Below the pieces are notes generated by a model that had not been told where the DNA came from, ran no database searches, and saw only the letters and a program-made list of their open reading frames with translations. A program made the translations under genes and the position numbers. From the NCBI RefSeq assembly GCF_014897315.1, contig NZ_JABUYL010000009.1, forward strand, positions 62,001 to 126,000: a stretch of DNA of 64,000 bases. Reading direction: 5' to 3'. The DNA comes from Proteus sp. FME41 (GTDB lineage: Bacteria; Pseudomonadota; Gammaproteobacteria; Enterobacterales; Enterobacteriaceae). Shown here one piece after another: positions 1 through 8,751 of the stretch. Each line of letters opens with the position of its first letter. The stretch's first letter is position 1.

Positions 1-690
1 TTCGTTTTCTAAACGGGCTTCTTCAATCTCTTGTCGTTTACGTTGAACGGATAAGTCCGTTTCTAATTCCGCTTCTTTGATGGTGCGTTCTTGTTCTACT
101 GAGAATTTACGACGGGCATAAATGGCATCATCGGCTTCTTTCAGTAAGGATTCTCTCGCTTCGGCTTCAAGTGCTTTTAAGGTTTCTGGTGATGGTGTGA
201 TTGCTGCAATAGAGACATCTAAAATCGCAATACCTAATGTCTCTAATGATGAGTGTTCAATTAATTGCTCCATCACCAAGGTCACTAATGATTGGCTAAG
301 TAACAGTGCTTCTTTCAGTGGAGTACTCTGGATTTTTGCTTGAATCAAGGTTTGGGCAATGCGTACAACGCGATCACTGAGTTTTAACGGATCTTCAGAG
401 GCATAAGATTTACCGTTTTTACTCAAGTTAAAGTTAAGTACTTCTGCCGCTTTTTCAGGGGTTTTGACCTGAAAGGAAATTTGTCCTTGAATACGTAAAC
501 CTTGAAAGTCGGCTGTTTGAAAATTAAAAATAAACGGGGCTTCTTGCACATTCAGCGGCAATGCTGCAATAGACGTAGTGGCAGAGTTATACCAAAAACT
601 CAAGCCTTTACCTTGTTGGCGAATTTTACCATTGACGGATTTAATGATGAATGTTGATGAATCAGCTTTAAAATAATTTAAGTTAAACAT
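1..690 (-). CDS. SPFH/band 7 domain protein (3' end outside window)
   Basis: The reverse strand is open from an ATG at 690 to the window edge, giving 230 residues without a stop. AAGGAAAGACT precedes the ATG as a good ribosome binding site. The middle reads like an SPFH/band 7 (stomatin-prohibitin-flotillin) domain. It is followed by a charged helical stretch rich in Glu, Arg and Lys that predicts a coiled coil, typical of the region after an SPFH fold. I see no N-terminal membrane segment, so membrane location is uncertain. The gene is divergent from an NrtR-like regulator and shares three operator-like sites with it, so control by that regulator is likely. Substrate or partner is unknown; the C-terminal domain lies outside the window. 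Confidence 0.75.
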   Translation of the reverse strand, partial: MFNLNYFKADSSTFIIKSVNGKIRQQGKGLSFWYNSATTSIAALPLNVQEAPFIFNFQTADFQGLRIQGQISFQVKTPEKAAEVLNFNLSKNGKSYASEDPLKLSDRVVRIAQTLIQAKIQSTPLKEALLLSQSLVTLVMEQLIEHSSLETLGIAILDVSIAAITPSPETLKALEAEARESLLKEADDAIYARRKFSVEQERTIKEAELETDLSVQRKRQEIEEARLENE

Positions 691-706
691 AGTCTTTCCT
701 TATTAA

Positions 707-780
707 GTGTCCTTGTGACAATAACTGAATTGTGTCTTATAGACACTATGTCTGTCAACTGATTTAGTGTCTTTATGACA
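707..780. promoter_or_regulatory. Three GTGTC-N5-GACA operator-like palindromes
   Basis: Between the SPFH and Nudix genes the motif GTGTC-N5-GACA occurs at 707-720, 732-746 and 767-780. The middle copy is a perfect 15-bp palindrome (GTGTCTTATAGACAC). On the reverse strand a candidate -35 TTGACA (758-753) and -10 CACAAT (734-729), spaced 18 bp, place the middle operator in the promoter of the SPFH gene. That NrtR-like protein is the ligand is inferred from adjacency. Confidence 0.6.
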
Positions 781-843
781 AAATTTGATTTTTTGCTGTT
801 TAACCTTAAAATAGCCTTATCGTTTTCTAATAAAGCTTCCGTC

Positions 844-1557
844 ATGAATGAACAAGATTTTTTAGCCAGTTATAACCGCCGTGATTTCCTATCCCCACTG
901 ATCACCGTTGATTCTGTGCTATTCACCTATCATGAAGCACAATTAAAAGTGTTGTTGGTGAAAAGAGGGGAGCATCCTGAAAAAGGAAAATGGGGTTTAC
1001 CCGGTGGATTTGTCGATGAACTGCAAGACAAATGCCTTGAAGATACGGTGCTACGAAAATTAAAAGAGAAAACAGGGGTGATCCCCCCTTATATTGAGCA
1101 ACTCTGTTCCGTGGGAAATAACCAGCGTGATGCAAGAGGTTGGTCGGTGACAGTTTGTTATACGGCGTTGATTGCACATCAAGTGTGTGAAGCACATATT
1201 GATACCGTGGAGTCGGTAATGTGGTGTTCTATTGATGAGATTACACAACAAAGCTTAGCGTTTGATCATCGTGAATTAATTGCACAAGCGAGAGCGCGAT
1301 TAAAGCAAAAATCACTCTATTCGATTGTGCCCGGATTTGCGTTACCGGAAGTGTTTACGCTACCTGAATTACAGCATGTTCATGAAATTTTGATTGGCAA
1401 AGAGATCCAGAAAAAATCCTTCAGACGACGCATAGAGCAAGCGGATTTATTGATTGATACGGGGGAAAAACGATCAGAAAGAGGACGCCCCGCAAGTCTG
1501 TATCGACTTAAAGAGGCCTCTGCGGATTATCGTTTTATTCGTAATCTTGAGTTTTAA
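844..1557 (+). CDS. NrtR-type Nudix-domain transcriptional regulator
   Basis: A 237-residue protein with an N-terminal Nudix fold (about residues 15-145) and a C-terminal winged helix (about 155-235) that reads like the NrtR DNA-binding domain. The GRPASLYR signature is near its end. The Nudix box is degenerate. Where active enzymes have R-E-U-x-E-E-x-G-U, this has R71-K-L-K-E-K-T-G-V79, so two of the usual metal-binding glutamates are lysines. It probably senses a ligand such as ADP-ribose or another nucleotide without hydrolysing it. The frame is open from an ATG at 775, but that codon lies inside an operator-like site and has no ribosome binding site. The ATG at 844 gives the usual family N-terminus, though its own binding site is weak. 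Confidence 0.7.
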   Translation: MNEQDFLASYNRRDFLSPLITVDSVLFTYHEAQLKVLLVKRGEHPEKGKWGLPGGFVDELQDKCLEDTVLRKLKEKTGVIPPYIEQLCSVGNNQRDARGWSVTVCYTALIAHQVCEAHIDTVESVMWCSIDEITQQSLAFDHRELIAQARARLKQKSLYSIVPGFALPEVFTLPELQHVHEILIGKEIQKKSFRRRIEQADLLIDTGEKRSERGRPASLYRLKEASADYRFIRNLEF

Positions 1558-2522
1558 TTTTTGAGTTGTTTAACAAAATAATGAGCGCCATCTCGAATGG
1601 CGTCATCAGCCACTTTCATCATACGTGAGTAGTGTAAAAAGGCATGTAATGTGCCGGGATACATTTTATATTCACAAGCTAATTGATGGGCTTCTAAGGT
1701 TTTAAATAGCGTCACACTATCATCAATAAGCGGGTCATATTGTGCGCTGGCAATAAAGCAAGGTGGAATATTTTGCGTTAAATCGTTATTAAATAAGCAA
1801 TAATAAGGGGCGTCACGACTACCTAATGCGGTTAGATACGCATTATCATATTCTTCTAGATCTTGCTGGCGTAATCCATCCCATTCCCCCCCATAAAGGC
1901 GACGGCTGGTGGAATCGCGTAGGCCATATAATCCATACCAAAGCAAAACTGCCCTGATATTGCCACAGTGAATTTGCTTGTCGCGTAGCCATAATACGGT
2001 AGCAAGAGACAACATGGCACCCGCAGAATCACCCGCAAAACCAATCTGTTGAGTATTAATATCATAGTGTTTTGCATGTTGATGATAATACTGACAAACC
2101 TGTGCTGATTCATCAATGGCTTGAGGATAGCGCGCTTCGGGTGACAGTGAATAATCAATACCAATAACGGCACAACCGGTATAGCAGGCAAGCAGTCGCA
2201 TAATACGGTCGTGAGTATCTAAATTCCCTAAAATAAAACCCCCGCCATGCAGATAATAGAGTGTTGCGGGTGTTTTTTCTTTGGGGTGATAAAGGCGAGT
2301 TAATACATTTCCATAAGAAGTACTTACCGAAATATCTTGTACATTAAACATTTCTGGTGCGTCTGCATTCCAATAACGCCTATCTTGATTATAAGCAAGA
2401 CGCATCGAGGGATAGCCATCATTGTCTGGTGCAGGTTGCGGATTATCTGCATAAAATTGCATCACTTGCTTCATCTCTGACGAAATAAGCTCTAGCACAT
2501 TGATTTTATTTTTAGTTTTCAT
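1554..2522 (-). CDS. aes: Aes-type acetyl esterase, alpha/beta hydrolase
   Basis: 322 residues, close in length and sequence to E. coli Aes (319), a cytoplasmic acetyl esterase of the hormone-sensitive lipase family. The oxyanion-hole motif HGGG is followed by the nucleophile elbow GDSAG. A late Asp (in QYDPLIDD) and His (in GTLHAF) complete the triad. In E. coli Aes also binds and inhibits MalT; whether that holds here is unknown. The ATG at 2522 is chosen because GGAGGGG lies just upstream and the residues after it match the Aes N-terminus. Its stop overlaps the convergent Nudix gene by 3 bp, with both stops sharing TTAA. Confidence 0.9.
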   Translation of the reverse strand: MKTKNKINVLELISSEMKQVMQFYADNPQPAPDNDGYPSMRLAYNQDRRYWNADAPEMFNVQDISVSTSYGNVLTRLYHPKEKTPATLYYLHGGGFILGNLDTHDRIMRLLACYTGCAVIGIDYSLSPEARYPQAIDESAQVCQYYHQHAKHYDINTQQIGFAGDSAGAMLSLATVLWLRDKQIHCGNIRAVLLWYGLYGLRDSTSRRLYGGEWDGLRQQDLEEYDNAYLTALGSRDAPYYCLFNNDLTQNIPPCFIASAQYDPLIDDSVTLFKTLEAHQLACEYKMYPGTLHAFLHYSRMMKVADDAIRDGAHYFVKQLKN

Positions 2523-2778
2523 TACCCCTCCAATTATCACTGTGGGGTATTGTAAATAATGGGACTTAATAAACTGGGATCTTGATACCCAATATTGAAT
2601 GTTAACGCTGAATGAAAAGGATGAGATGTGAAACTGTGATCTGACTTAGATTTAAATAGAATGGCTAAAATAGGATTAATTGCACCGTTTTTCTTAACTA
2701 AAGATTGATTTGAGAATAAAAATAATTATGAGATGTGTTATTGTATTTTTATATTTAATCTTATTTTAGAAAAGAATA

Positions 2779-3204
2779 ATGAAAATAAAATTAGCTATTT
2801 TAAGTTTACTTTGCAGTACCATTTTATTAAGTGGATGTGCTACTCAATCAATGCAGTCAGATGAACAATCTCATTTGTTATTGAAAACAAAGTTAGTCAG
2901 TGAACCAGTGAAATTGACTCCGAGTGAAATAGATGAGTTAAATCTAGCGTTTAAAAATCACCCTAAGAATTTATCACGTCCATTACCTAATTATCCTGTA
3001 AAAGCTTGTTCTCAAGGCATTGAAGGTGAACTCAAGGCGAAATTTGATGTTGATGAAAATGGGCATGTACAAAATATTAGGATATTAGATTCACCTTTAG
3101 TGGATGTTTTTGGTTTGTCACTTATTCATGCTATGGAACAATGGCGTTATGAAACAGGAAAACCCGCCAAAGATTTAAATTTGGTTATGGTATTTAAGCT
3201 TTGA
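2779..3204 (+). CDS. Small lipoprotein with TonB C-terminal-like domain
   Basis: 141 residues. The N-terminus is a lipoprotein signal with lipobox LLSGC, so Cys20 should be acylated. Residues after the cysteine are Ala-Thr-Gln, with no Asp at +2, which suggests outer membrane sorting. The last 75 residues resemble the TonB C-terminal/energy transducer fold, including a YPxxA motif, a GxVxxxxIxxS-like strand and an AMxxWRY-like helix. Such small proteins often bind partners in the envelope, but the function is not known. It stands alone, divergent from aes, with AGAAAAGA before the ATG and a hairpin after the stop. Confidence 0.75.
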   Translation: MKIKLAILSLLCSTILLSGCATQSMQSDEQSHLLLKTKLVSEPVKLTPSEIDELNLAFKNHPKNLSRPLPNYPVKACSQGIEGELKAKFDVDENGHVQNIRILDSPLVDVFGLSLIHAMEQWRYETGKPAKDLNLVMVFKL

Positions 3205-3233
3205 TCTCAAGATTAAATTTAATGCCATCAAAA

Positions 3234-3273
3234 AAGAGAATAACCCGCGATAAATTAAACGGATTATTCTCTT
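3234..3273. terminator. Bidirectional hairpin between lipoprotein and kinase genes
   Basis: A 10-bp stem pairs AAGAGAATAA (3234-3243) with TTATTCTCTT (3264-3273) around a 20-nt loop. It lies between two convergent genes and could end transcription from both sides. It lacks a strong U tract on the plus side. Confidence 0.5.
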
Positions 3274-3279
3274 ACTTTA

Positions 3280-4779
3280 TTAATTAGACACTAATTGCAC
3301 CACAACAAGTCGTCCACCTTCTTCTGTCGATAACACAAATTGCAACCCATCGGTTAATGCAATTTTATCGCCAAGTGCTATTTGCTTTTTCTCCGGCAAT
3401 ATCATTAATCCATCAATACGCTCATTAACAAGCCACCATGTTGCATTGTGATAAACAAAATAACCTACACGCTTTTTCTGTTCATCGGTGGTGCGTTCAT
3501 TGGGCGCAATAAGGCGATTAACATGCCAAGGAAAGAGTGATTGATTACTCCAGACCATTAAACGGTGATCGTCTGGCCTGAAACTACCTGCTTTACGTGA
3601 AGAGTAGAGATTTAAAATCGGCAACTGCCCTTTATATGGCGTATGACAATAAGGACAAACAGGCTGTGTTTTTCCTGAAAAAACATACCATTGCTGTTCA
3701 CAATCTTTATTTTGACAAGGCTGAACCAAATCTACCGTTTTGACTAAAGCAGTTTCCCATTCATCAGCGGTAGGGCGCTGAGAGGGCGTATGTAACCCTG
3801 TAATAAAGGCTCTTTCAAAAAGAGGTGTCAGGTAAGGTCCCATAATGGTGTACGGGATTTCTTCAGGATCAGCCCAAGGCAACGAGGACGGTTTTACCTG
3901 ATTCAATTTTACCGCATTACTACGATCGGTTGGATGCTCAATAAACAGCGCTTTTTCACCCATAGACAATGTTTCATCACGCATTTCATCGTCAAGATCG
4001 TGAATTTTACCGCCCCGTAGAGGGTGACGATAAAATAGATACATATAGATTAATACCGCAAGTGCATGTCTATCTGTCGTGATACTTGGCAAGATACGGT
4101 TAGGGTCTTCTTTCGGTAAATGGCTAGTTTTCACCACTTCTGGCGCAATAAAATCAGGTGTTCCCACGACATCAGGCGGGTATTTACCGGGAACCACTAA
4201 ACCGTCAATATCAATGACACAAGCATGACCTTGTTCGGGATCGATAAGCACATTTTTATAGCTCAAATCACTGTGACATAAGCCCGCGGCATGCATTCGG
4301 CGTACTGCGCGAGACAGCAATAAACAGACTTTTAGGTAATTTAATAGATTGCCTCTTTCACGAGGATCGAGAAATTTATTTTGGTTGTTGGCGCTTGCAA
4401 ACCATTTACCTTCTTTTTCTCGCCCTTTAATAGCAAGAAAGTCATTGTTTTTAGAGCCATATTTAAAGAAAAAGTGGGATTGATAAGTTGGAACGACAAT
4501 ACCGATTTTGCCTTGATGTTCAACCACATCCGTTGGCCAGCAAAAAAGGTTTTTCCAGTATTCACCGCCACTTTGCTCAAAGATATTATGACGATAAGAG
4601 CTGGTTATCATATCGATTCTATCTTTGGCTTGTGCGTTTTGTTTTGTCTTATAAAAGGCAACAACATAGGTTCTGTCAGGGGAAAAATAGACATCTTTCA
4701 TTGAGCCAGAGCCAATAATTTCATTGACGTACTGGACTGTTTTTCCACTTTGCGTTGTACAGGTAATGATATCTGCCAT
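3280..4779 (-). CDS. Ter-associated Ser/Thr protein kinase with zinc ribbon and FHA-like tail
   Basis: 499 residues. The kinase fold covers about residues 15-345, with a Gly-rich loop GSGSMKDVY (23-31), a candidate Lys at 44, the catalytic loop HSDLSYKN (Asp171, Asn176) and metal-binding Asp192 in place of DFG. A zinc ribbon follows (Cys pairs C..NKDC and CPYC). The last 110 residues look like a degenerate FHA domain, with a WWLVNE strand and a LGDKIALTDG turn. This is the last gene of the leftward ter signalling block, 29 bp after the PP2C gene, and matches the kinase of the proposed TerY-P triad (vWA, phosphatase, kinase). A GTG at 4788 is an alternative start; the ATG at 4779 has GGGTGA upstream. 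Confidence 0.85.
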   Translation of the reverse strand: MADIITCTTQSGKTVQYVNEIIGSGSMKDVYFSPDRTYVVAFYKTKQNAQAKDRIDMITSSYRHNIFEQSGGEYWKNLFCWPTDVVEHQGKIGIVVPTYQSHFFFKYGSKNNDFLAIKGREKEGKWFASANNQNKFLDPRERGNLLNYLKVCLLLSRAVRRMHAAGLCHSDLSYKNVLIDPEQGHACVIDIDGLVVPGKYPPDVVGTPDFIAPEVVKTSHLPKEDPNRILPSITTDRHALAVLIYMYLFYRHPLRGGKIHDLDDEMRDETLSMGEKALFIEHPTDRSNAVKLNQVKPSSLPWADPEEIPYTIMGPYLTPLFERAFITGLHTPSQRPTADEWETALVKTVDLVQPCQNKDCEQQWYVFSGKTQPVCPYCHTPYKGQLPILNLYSSRKAGSFRPDDHRLMVWSNQSLFPWHVNRLIAPNERTTDEQKKRVGYFVYHNATWWLVNERIDGLMILPEKKQIALGDKIALTDGLQFVLSTEEGGRLVVVQLVSN

Positions 4780-4808
4780 GAAGATCACCCATTCTCTTTT
4801 TTAAACGA

Positions 4809-6308
4809 TTACCAAGCCACAACCAAAGTGCGGTCATCGTGATTACCTGCTGAAAAGAAATTTAACCATTCAGCCAGTGCTTTATCAGCCGTTTCCGGCG
4901 AGGCTAAACAAGGCGATATTTCATCAATAAGCGCTGCCCATTTATCGGGATCTTGTAAGCCGTTATCTGTTTCAAACTTCGGATCAGACACGCCGTCGGT
5001 CATTAAAATCAGGTGTGAAATCTCGCGCCACTTACCAATCATAATACGCAGATTAAAGGCATTATCATTAATGGCACTATCATCAAGAAAACGAGTCTGT
5101 CCTGCGTATTCACCGCTGTCGGGTACACCTAATACACGGACTTTTCCGGCTGGCCCATAAGCGGCAATTGCCCCATCACCCATCCAAAATGCCGCGGCAA
5201 ATAGCTCGTCATTAATACGTAAAGTTACGGTTGCCAGCAGTGTTGTTGAAAACGATTTTACGGGTTCATTAATACGGATGGCTTCATTTTTTAAATGATT
5301 AATCGCAAGCTGTGACGCATTGTGAAATAGCTTAGAAAAAAAGTTACCGACTTGTCTTTTCTCGTTTTCATCATCCCATTGGTGGATCGTGTTGAGATAA
5401 GGCGCTAATGCTGGATTTTTCTCAATGTTCAGTTGTTCTTCAAGATATTCACTCACGACATTGGTGACAATGCGTGAACCTTCCCGAGAATAACGCGCAC
5501 TACCTGCACCGTCAGCGACAATTAAAATATTCCATTGGCTTTGGCTATTGTGATGAATATAAAAATCGTCATCACGAAATGTGCCTGCATGTTCATGAGA
5601 ACGGCCTCGACGACTTGCTCCTGCAATACGAATACCGTCTTCAAGAATAAGTTTGCTATCAATATGCGCTTTAGGATAAGGGCTATCTGCGGGAGGTTCG
5701 TTAATTTGCCATAAGCTGCGAGGATCGGGATTGATGATGAATAACACTTCATTATGGTAACGAGTTGAATTTACCGACCAGTCTATTCGCAGTGTAAAAT
5801 TACCGCTTTTTGTTGGCATACCGGTTAAGCAACGGTTTTCAACATCAAATGTGATACCAAGGCTTTCAGGGAAATTAACAGATTCAATTTCTACGATATC
5901 TTGCGTATCTAATTCAATATTAATCGCAGAGTTAAATTCAGTACCTACTTTGGCATTTAAAAGCGTAATTTTAGCTGTAGGGCGGCGAATAGTGGGTTTT
6001 TCTGTTGTCATTGGTGATGAGTGTGTTGGAATTTGTCCCGGTTTTAATGGGCTCTCTTGTGGTAATGATGTTTCTTCAGAGGCTAAATCGCGAGCGGGTG
6101 GTAATAACAGAAGAATAGGTTGTGCTGTATTTTGTGGTGTTATTTTTTCTGCCGTTTTAGCCTTGATTTTATCAATAATTAAATCAATGTGTTGAGCAAT
6201 GTCCGCATCTTCATACAGCGCAATAACTAGCTCTTCATGTACAGGAATACGATGTTGTGTCAGCGTGTCATCAATAATCAGTTTTGTGAGTAGGGCTTTT
6301 TTATCCAT
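4809..6308 (-). CDS. PP2C-family protein phosphatase with N-terminal Ig-like domain
   Basis: 499 residues. The C-terminal half (from about residue 230) is a PP2C serine/threonine phosphatase with the metal-site motifs VADGAGSARYS, MGDGA, LMTDGVSD and the closing DDRTLVVAW. The N-terminus holds a helical segment (1-55), a Pro/Ser-rich linker (60-110) and an 80-residue beta domain (about 112-192). The GMPTKSGNFTLRI strand of that domain is typical of putative Ig/cadherin-like folds. The ATG overlaps the stop of the upstream vWA gene (TAATG), suggesting translational coupling. It is expected to reverse the action of the downstream kinase, and the vWA protein may act as a scaffold. Confidence 0.88.
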   Translation of the reverse strand: MDKKALLTKLIIDDTLTQHRIPVHEELVIALYEDADIAQHIDLIIDKIKAKTAEKITPQNTAQPILLLLPPARDLASEETSLPQESPLKPGQIPTHSSPMTTEKPTIRRPTAKITLLNAKVGTEFNSAINIELDTQDIVEIESVNFPESLGITFDVENRCLTGMPTKSGNFTLRIDWSVNSTRYHNEVLFIINPDPRSLWQINEPPADSPYPKAHIDSKLILEDGIRIAGASRRGRSHEHAGTFRDDDFYIHHNSQSQWNILIVADGAGSARYSREGSRIVTNVVSEYLEEQLNIEKNPALAPYLNTIHQWDDENEKRQVGNFFSKLFHNASQLAINHLKNEAIRINEPVKSFSTTLLATVTLRINDELFAAAFWMGDGAIAAYGPAGKVRVLGVPDSGEYAGQTRFLDDSAINDNAFNLRIMIGKWREISHLILMTDGVSDPKFETDNGLQDPDKWAALIDEISPCLASPETADKALAEWLNFFSAGNHDDRTLVVAW

Positions 6309-7348
6309 TAGCCTTTACCTCGTGTGACATCAAAGTCAGATTGGTTGCTGTTATCGCCAAAGGTAATATTGTTATCACACCAAGGGCAAATCACGGTTTC
6401 AGGGCCATTAACACAAAGTAGTTTGCCACATTGGCAAACCGCAAAAGCAGTGGCATTGCCACAATAAGGGCAACCCGGTGTGCCATGAAGTTCACTGGTG
6501 TTAACTTGATAGGCGGTAGCGCTGAGATCACTCCATACAAAGTAATCTTCATTTAAGGTGTAGCAGCCCGTTAAGTTAAAGCCGTTGAGGTTAAGATTAA
6601 AATCCAATCCAGAGGCTTTCATTGGTGGGCGTTCATATTTCATTAAATATGGTGAGCGTGTCTGGCTACAACGGCCAACAAAAGTGACACAAGATTCATC
6701 ATAAGCACGAGCAACATCGTCTTTGGCAAGACGAACAATGTGTTCTGTTTTGCTTAACAGCGGAGGAGACTCTTCACCGACACTGCGACTATGAGAAACC
6801 ACAGACATCGTTATCCATTTAATAAAACGGGTAAAATCGCCTTCTTGTGTTTCGGTAAATAACAGCACATTTTCTGTTAATTGTGACAGTACATGTAAGT
6901 CAGCGCTTAAGCCTAAACCAATCGCAATTAAGTTGACTTTATTGGCATAGTGTTCTTTCCAGCGTTTAACTTCTTGCGCATAATCATCCGTTGGTCTGCC
7001 GTCAGTCAGAAGATAAACAACGGGTTTCCAATCCCCTTTTTGCTCAAGGGTGGTTTTTCTGACTTGGGTATCGATTTGATAAGCGAGTTCTCGTAGTGCA
7101 CCGCCTAATGAGGTGCCTCCACCAAGAGGAAGTTGAGGAGGGTAGAAAGAGACAACTTCCGTTAATGGCACGATAGTTTTTGTAACACCGGCAAAGGCGA
7201 TAACAGAAACACACGCCGTTTCAAGAGCATGGGGATCTCGTCGGAGATCGCTAATAATAGTCGTTAGACCGTCATTCATCTTTTTTAGGTTTTCACCTAT
7301 CATCGATTCTGAGCAATCTAAAACAAAGAAAATAGGTAACCTTCTCAT
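6308..7348 (-). CDS. TerY-type vWA protein with C-terminal zinc ribbon
   Basis: 346 residues. The N-terminal 200 residues are a von Willebrand A domain with a MIDAS metal site (DCSES at 11-15, later a conserved LTDGRPTD). The C-terminus carries a four-pair cysteine region (CPYC, CQC, CPWC) that fits the TerY-C zinc-binding domain. This longer TerY corresponds to terY3 of plasmid R478-type ter loci by order and size; I leave the symbol open. It is coupled to the PP2C gene by stop/start overlap, which supports a physical TerY-phosphatase-kinase complex in the cytoplasm. Confidence 0.85.
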   Translation of the reverse strand: MRRLPIFFVLDCSESMIGENLKKMNDGLTTIISDLRRDPHALETACVSVIAFAGVTKTIVPLTEVVSFYPPQLPLGGGTSLGGALRELAYQIDTQVRKTTLEQKGDWKPVVYLLTDGRPTDDYAQEVKRWKEHYANKVNLIAIGLGLSADLHVLSQLTENVLLFTETQEGDFTRFIKWITMSVVSHSRSVGEESPPLLSKTEHIVRLAKDDVARAYDESCVTFVGRCSQTRSPYLMKYERPPMKASGLDFNLNLNGFNLTGCYTLNEDYFVWSDLSATAYQVNTSELHGTPGCPYCGNATAFAVCQCGKLLCVNGPETVICPWCDNNITFGDNSNQSDFDVTRGKG

Positions 7349-7454
7349 TGTTATACCTTATTGCTTTATAGTGGCTGTTATATCGTTGTGATGGATAAAT
7401 CAAAGCCCAAATAAAATAAAAGCAAAGCCTGTTTTAGCGCTTTGCTTTTAGGGA
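7349..7454 (-). other. Intergenic space inside the ter signalling block
   Basis: 106 bp between the second short vWA gene and the long vWA gene, the only sizeable gap in an otherwise tight leftward block. Near 7429-7450 an imperfect repeat (AAAGCAAAGC and GCGCTTTGCTTTT) can fold into a weak hairpin, which may partly uncouple expression of the downstream triad from the upstream genes. Confidence 0.35.
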
Positions 7455-8093
7455 TCACAGTACCAACTGAATTTCAGGCGGTGGCGGCGGAAGGGTGTCT
7501 TTATCGGTATTCACTCCCGCACTCGAACTGCCCGACGCGACACTGGCAGAAACCCATTTGAAAAAGCCTGAGAAGGCATTGGAATCTAATGTTTCTAAAG
7601 CAACCACTTGAGAGGTAAGTTCTTTAAGATGATCATGCTTGGCTTTTGGGCCAACTGCACAGGCAATAATCGAACCGAATGAACGTTTTTTTACTTCTTT
7701 AATGGCTTCGCCATACGCGTAAGCATCAGAAGGCGTACCGTCTGTCATTAAAAAGACCAGTGGTCGCCAGTCCCCTTTTTGGTCACCATCAGAGCGTTTA
7801 ATATCGCGATCAACACATTTGATTAAGCATTCCAGTGCTGCACCTGTAAATGTGCCCCCAGAGCTAGGCACCGTGATATCCGTGAATTGAAAATCTTCTA
7901 ATGCAGTGAGTGGGATAAATTCACGCGCTTCGTTATCATAAGTGATAATAGAGATATGTACGCTTTCTAACGCATAGGGATCTTGTCTCAATGCATTAAG
8001 CATTGTTTGGATCCCAACGTTAACTGCATGAATAGATTCACCTCTCATTGATCCTGATGTGTCAATAAGCAGGTAAACAGGCAATCTTCTCAT
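7455..8093 (-). CDS. TerY-type vWA protein (second short copy)
   Basis: 212 residues, essentially one vWA domain. The MIDAS motif DTSGS is at residues 11-15 with a later MTDGTPSD. A Pro-rich tail (PPPPPE) ends in VL. It is clearly paralogous to the other short vWA protein two genes upstream: same length, same MRRLPVYLL start and same tail. Its ATG overlaps the stop of the TerX gene at 8093. By position it matches terY2. It is likely a metal-dependent protein-interaction module of the Ter membrane and cytoplasmic assembly. Confidence 0.87.
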   Translation of the reverse strand: MRRLPVYLLIDTSGSMRGESIHAVNVGIQTMLNALRQDPYALESVHISIITYDNEAREFIPLTALEDFQFTDITVPSSGGTFTGAALECLIKCVDRDIKRSDGDQKGDWRPLVFLMTDGTPSDAYAYGEAIKEVKKRSFGSIIACAVGPKAKHDHLKELTSQVVALETLDSNAFSGFFKWVSASVASGSSSAGVNTDKDTLPPPPPEIQLVL

Positions 8094-8734
8094 TAGGTAA
8101 AGTCCTTTAAGTAAGAGACAAAAGTATCTGAACTTGAAGGTTCACCAATAGCATTAAGTTTCCAGCCATTCTCTTCTCTGACTAATTCAGCAAACAACAT
8201 AGAGCGTTGATTATTGAAGGCTTCGCCTCCCGATAAATCAAAACGCGCCATTTCTATATTTTTGGCATCAACCGCACGAATAAAGGCATTTTGTACTTTA
8301 CCAAAGTGTTGCTGTAGCTCTCGACCATTGTAAATCTGAACAATAAAGACAATTTTGGTAAATTTAGGATCGAGTGTGTTTAATTTCACGATGATTTGCT
8401 CATCATCACCGTCCCCTGCACCTGTACGGTTATCTCCCGTTAACCAAATTTGGCCTGATTTATGTTTTAGGCTATTAAAGAAAATAATGTCGCCATTAAC
8501 AAGGGAAGGTTGTCCCCCTTCGATTTGACCCAAATCGTGTACTTTGCCGTTTTCACCACATAAGAAAGCGATAACGTCTAAATCATATTCTTCGTTTTTT
8601 TTACCAAAAAGCCCGCCAAGGAATCCACGTTTTTCTTCGTTGATATCCCAACCTAAGCCAATCGTGACAGATGAAAGGTCATATTCATTTTTCTTTAAAC
8701 TAACACCTTGTCCTTTTTTTAAACTAACTGACAT
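8093..8734 (-). CDS. terX: TerX-type TerD-family protein
   Basis: 213 residues with a TerD fold. The N-terminus has two SLKK repeats, the metal-binding strand reads YDLDVIAF, and the acidic calcium loop reads [21 protein letters not shown]-like insert (GFLGGLFGKKNEE) is shared with TerZ and TerA. It sits between two short vWA genes, which is the terY-terX-terY arrangement known from ter plasmids. TerD-family proteins bind calcium and are linked to tellurite, phage and colicin tolerance; the mechanism is not settled. Confidence 0.88.
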   Translation of the reverse strand: MSVSLKKGQGVSLKKNEYDLSSVTIGLGWDINEEKRGFLGGLFGKKNEEYDLDVIAFLCGENGKVHDLGQIEGGQPSLVNGDIIFFNSLKHKSGQIWLTGDNRTGAGDGDDEQIIVKLNTLDPKFTKIVFIVQIYNGRELQQHFGKVQNAFIRAVDAKNIEMARFDLSGGEAFNNQRSMLFAELVREENGWKLNAIGEPSSSDTFVSYLKDFT

Positions 8735-8751
8735 GTTTATTCCTTTTTTAT

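Noticed and set aside
775-843. Upstream extension of the Nudix regulator from an ATG at 775
   Set aside because: The codon lies inside an operator-like palindrome, has no ribosome binding site, and would add 23 residues not typical of the family.
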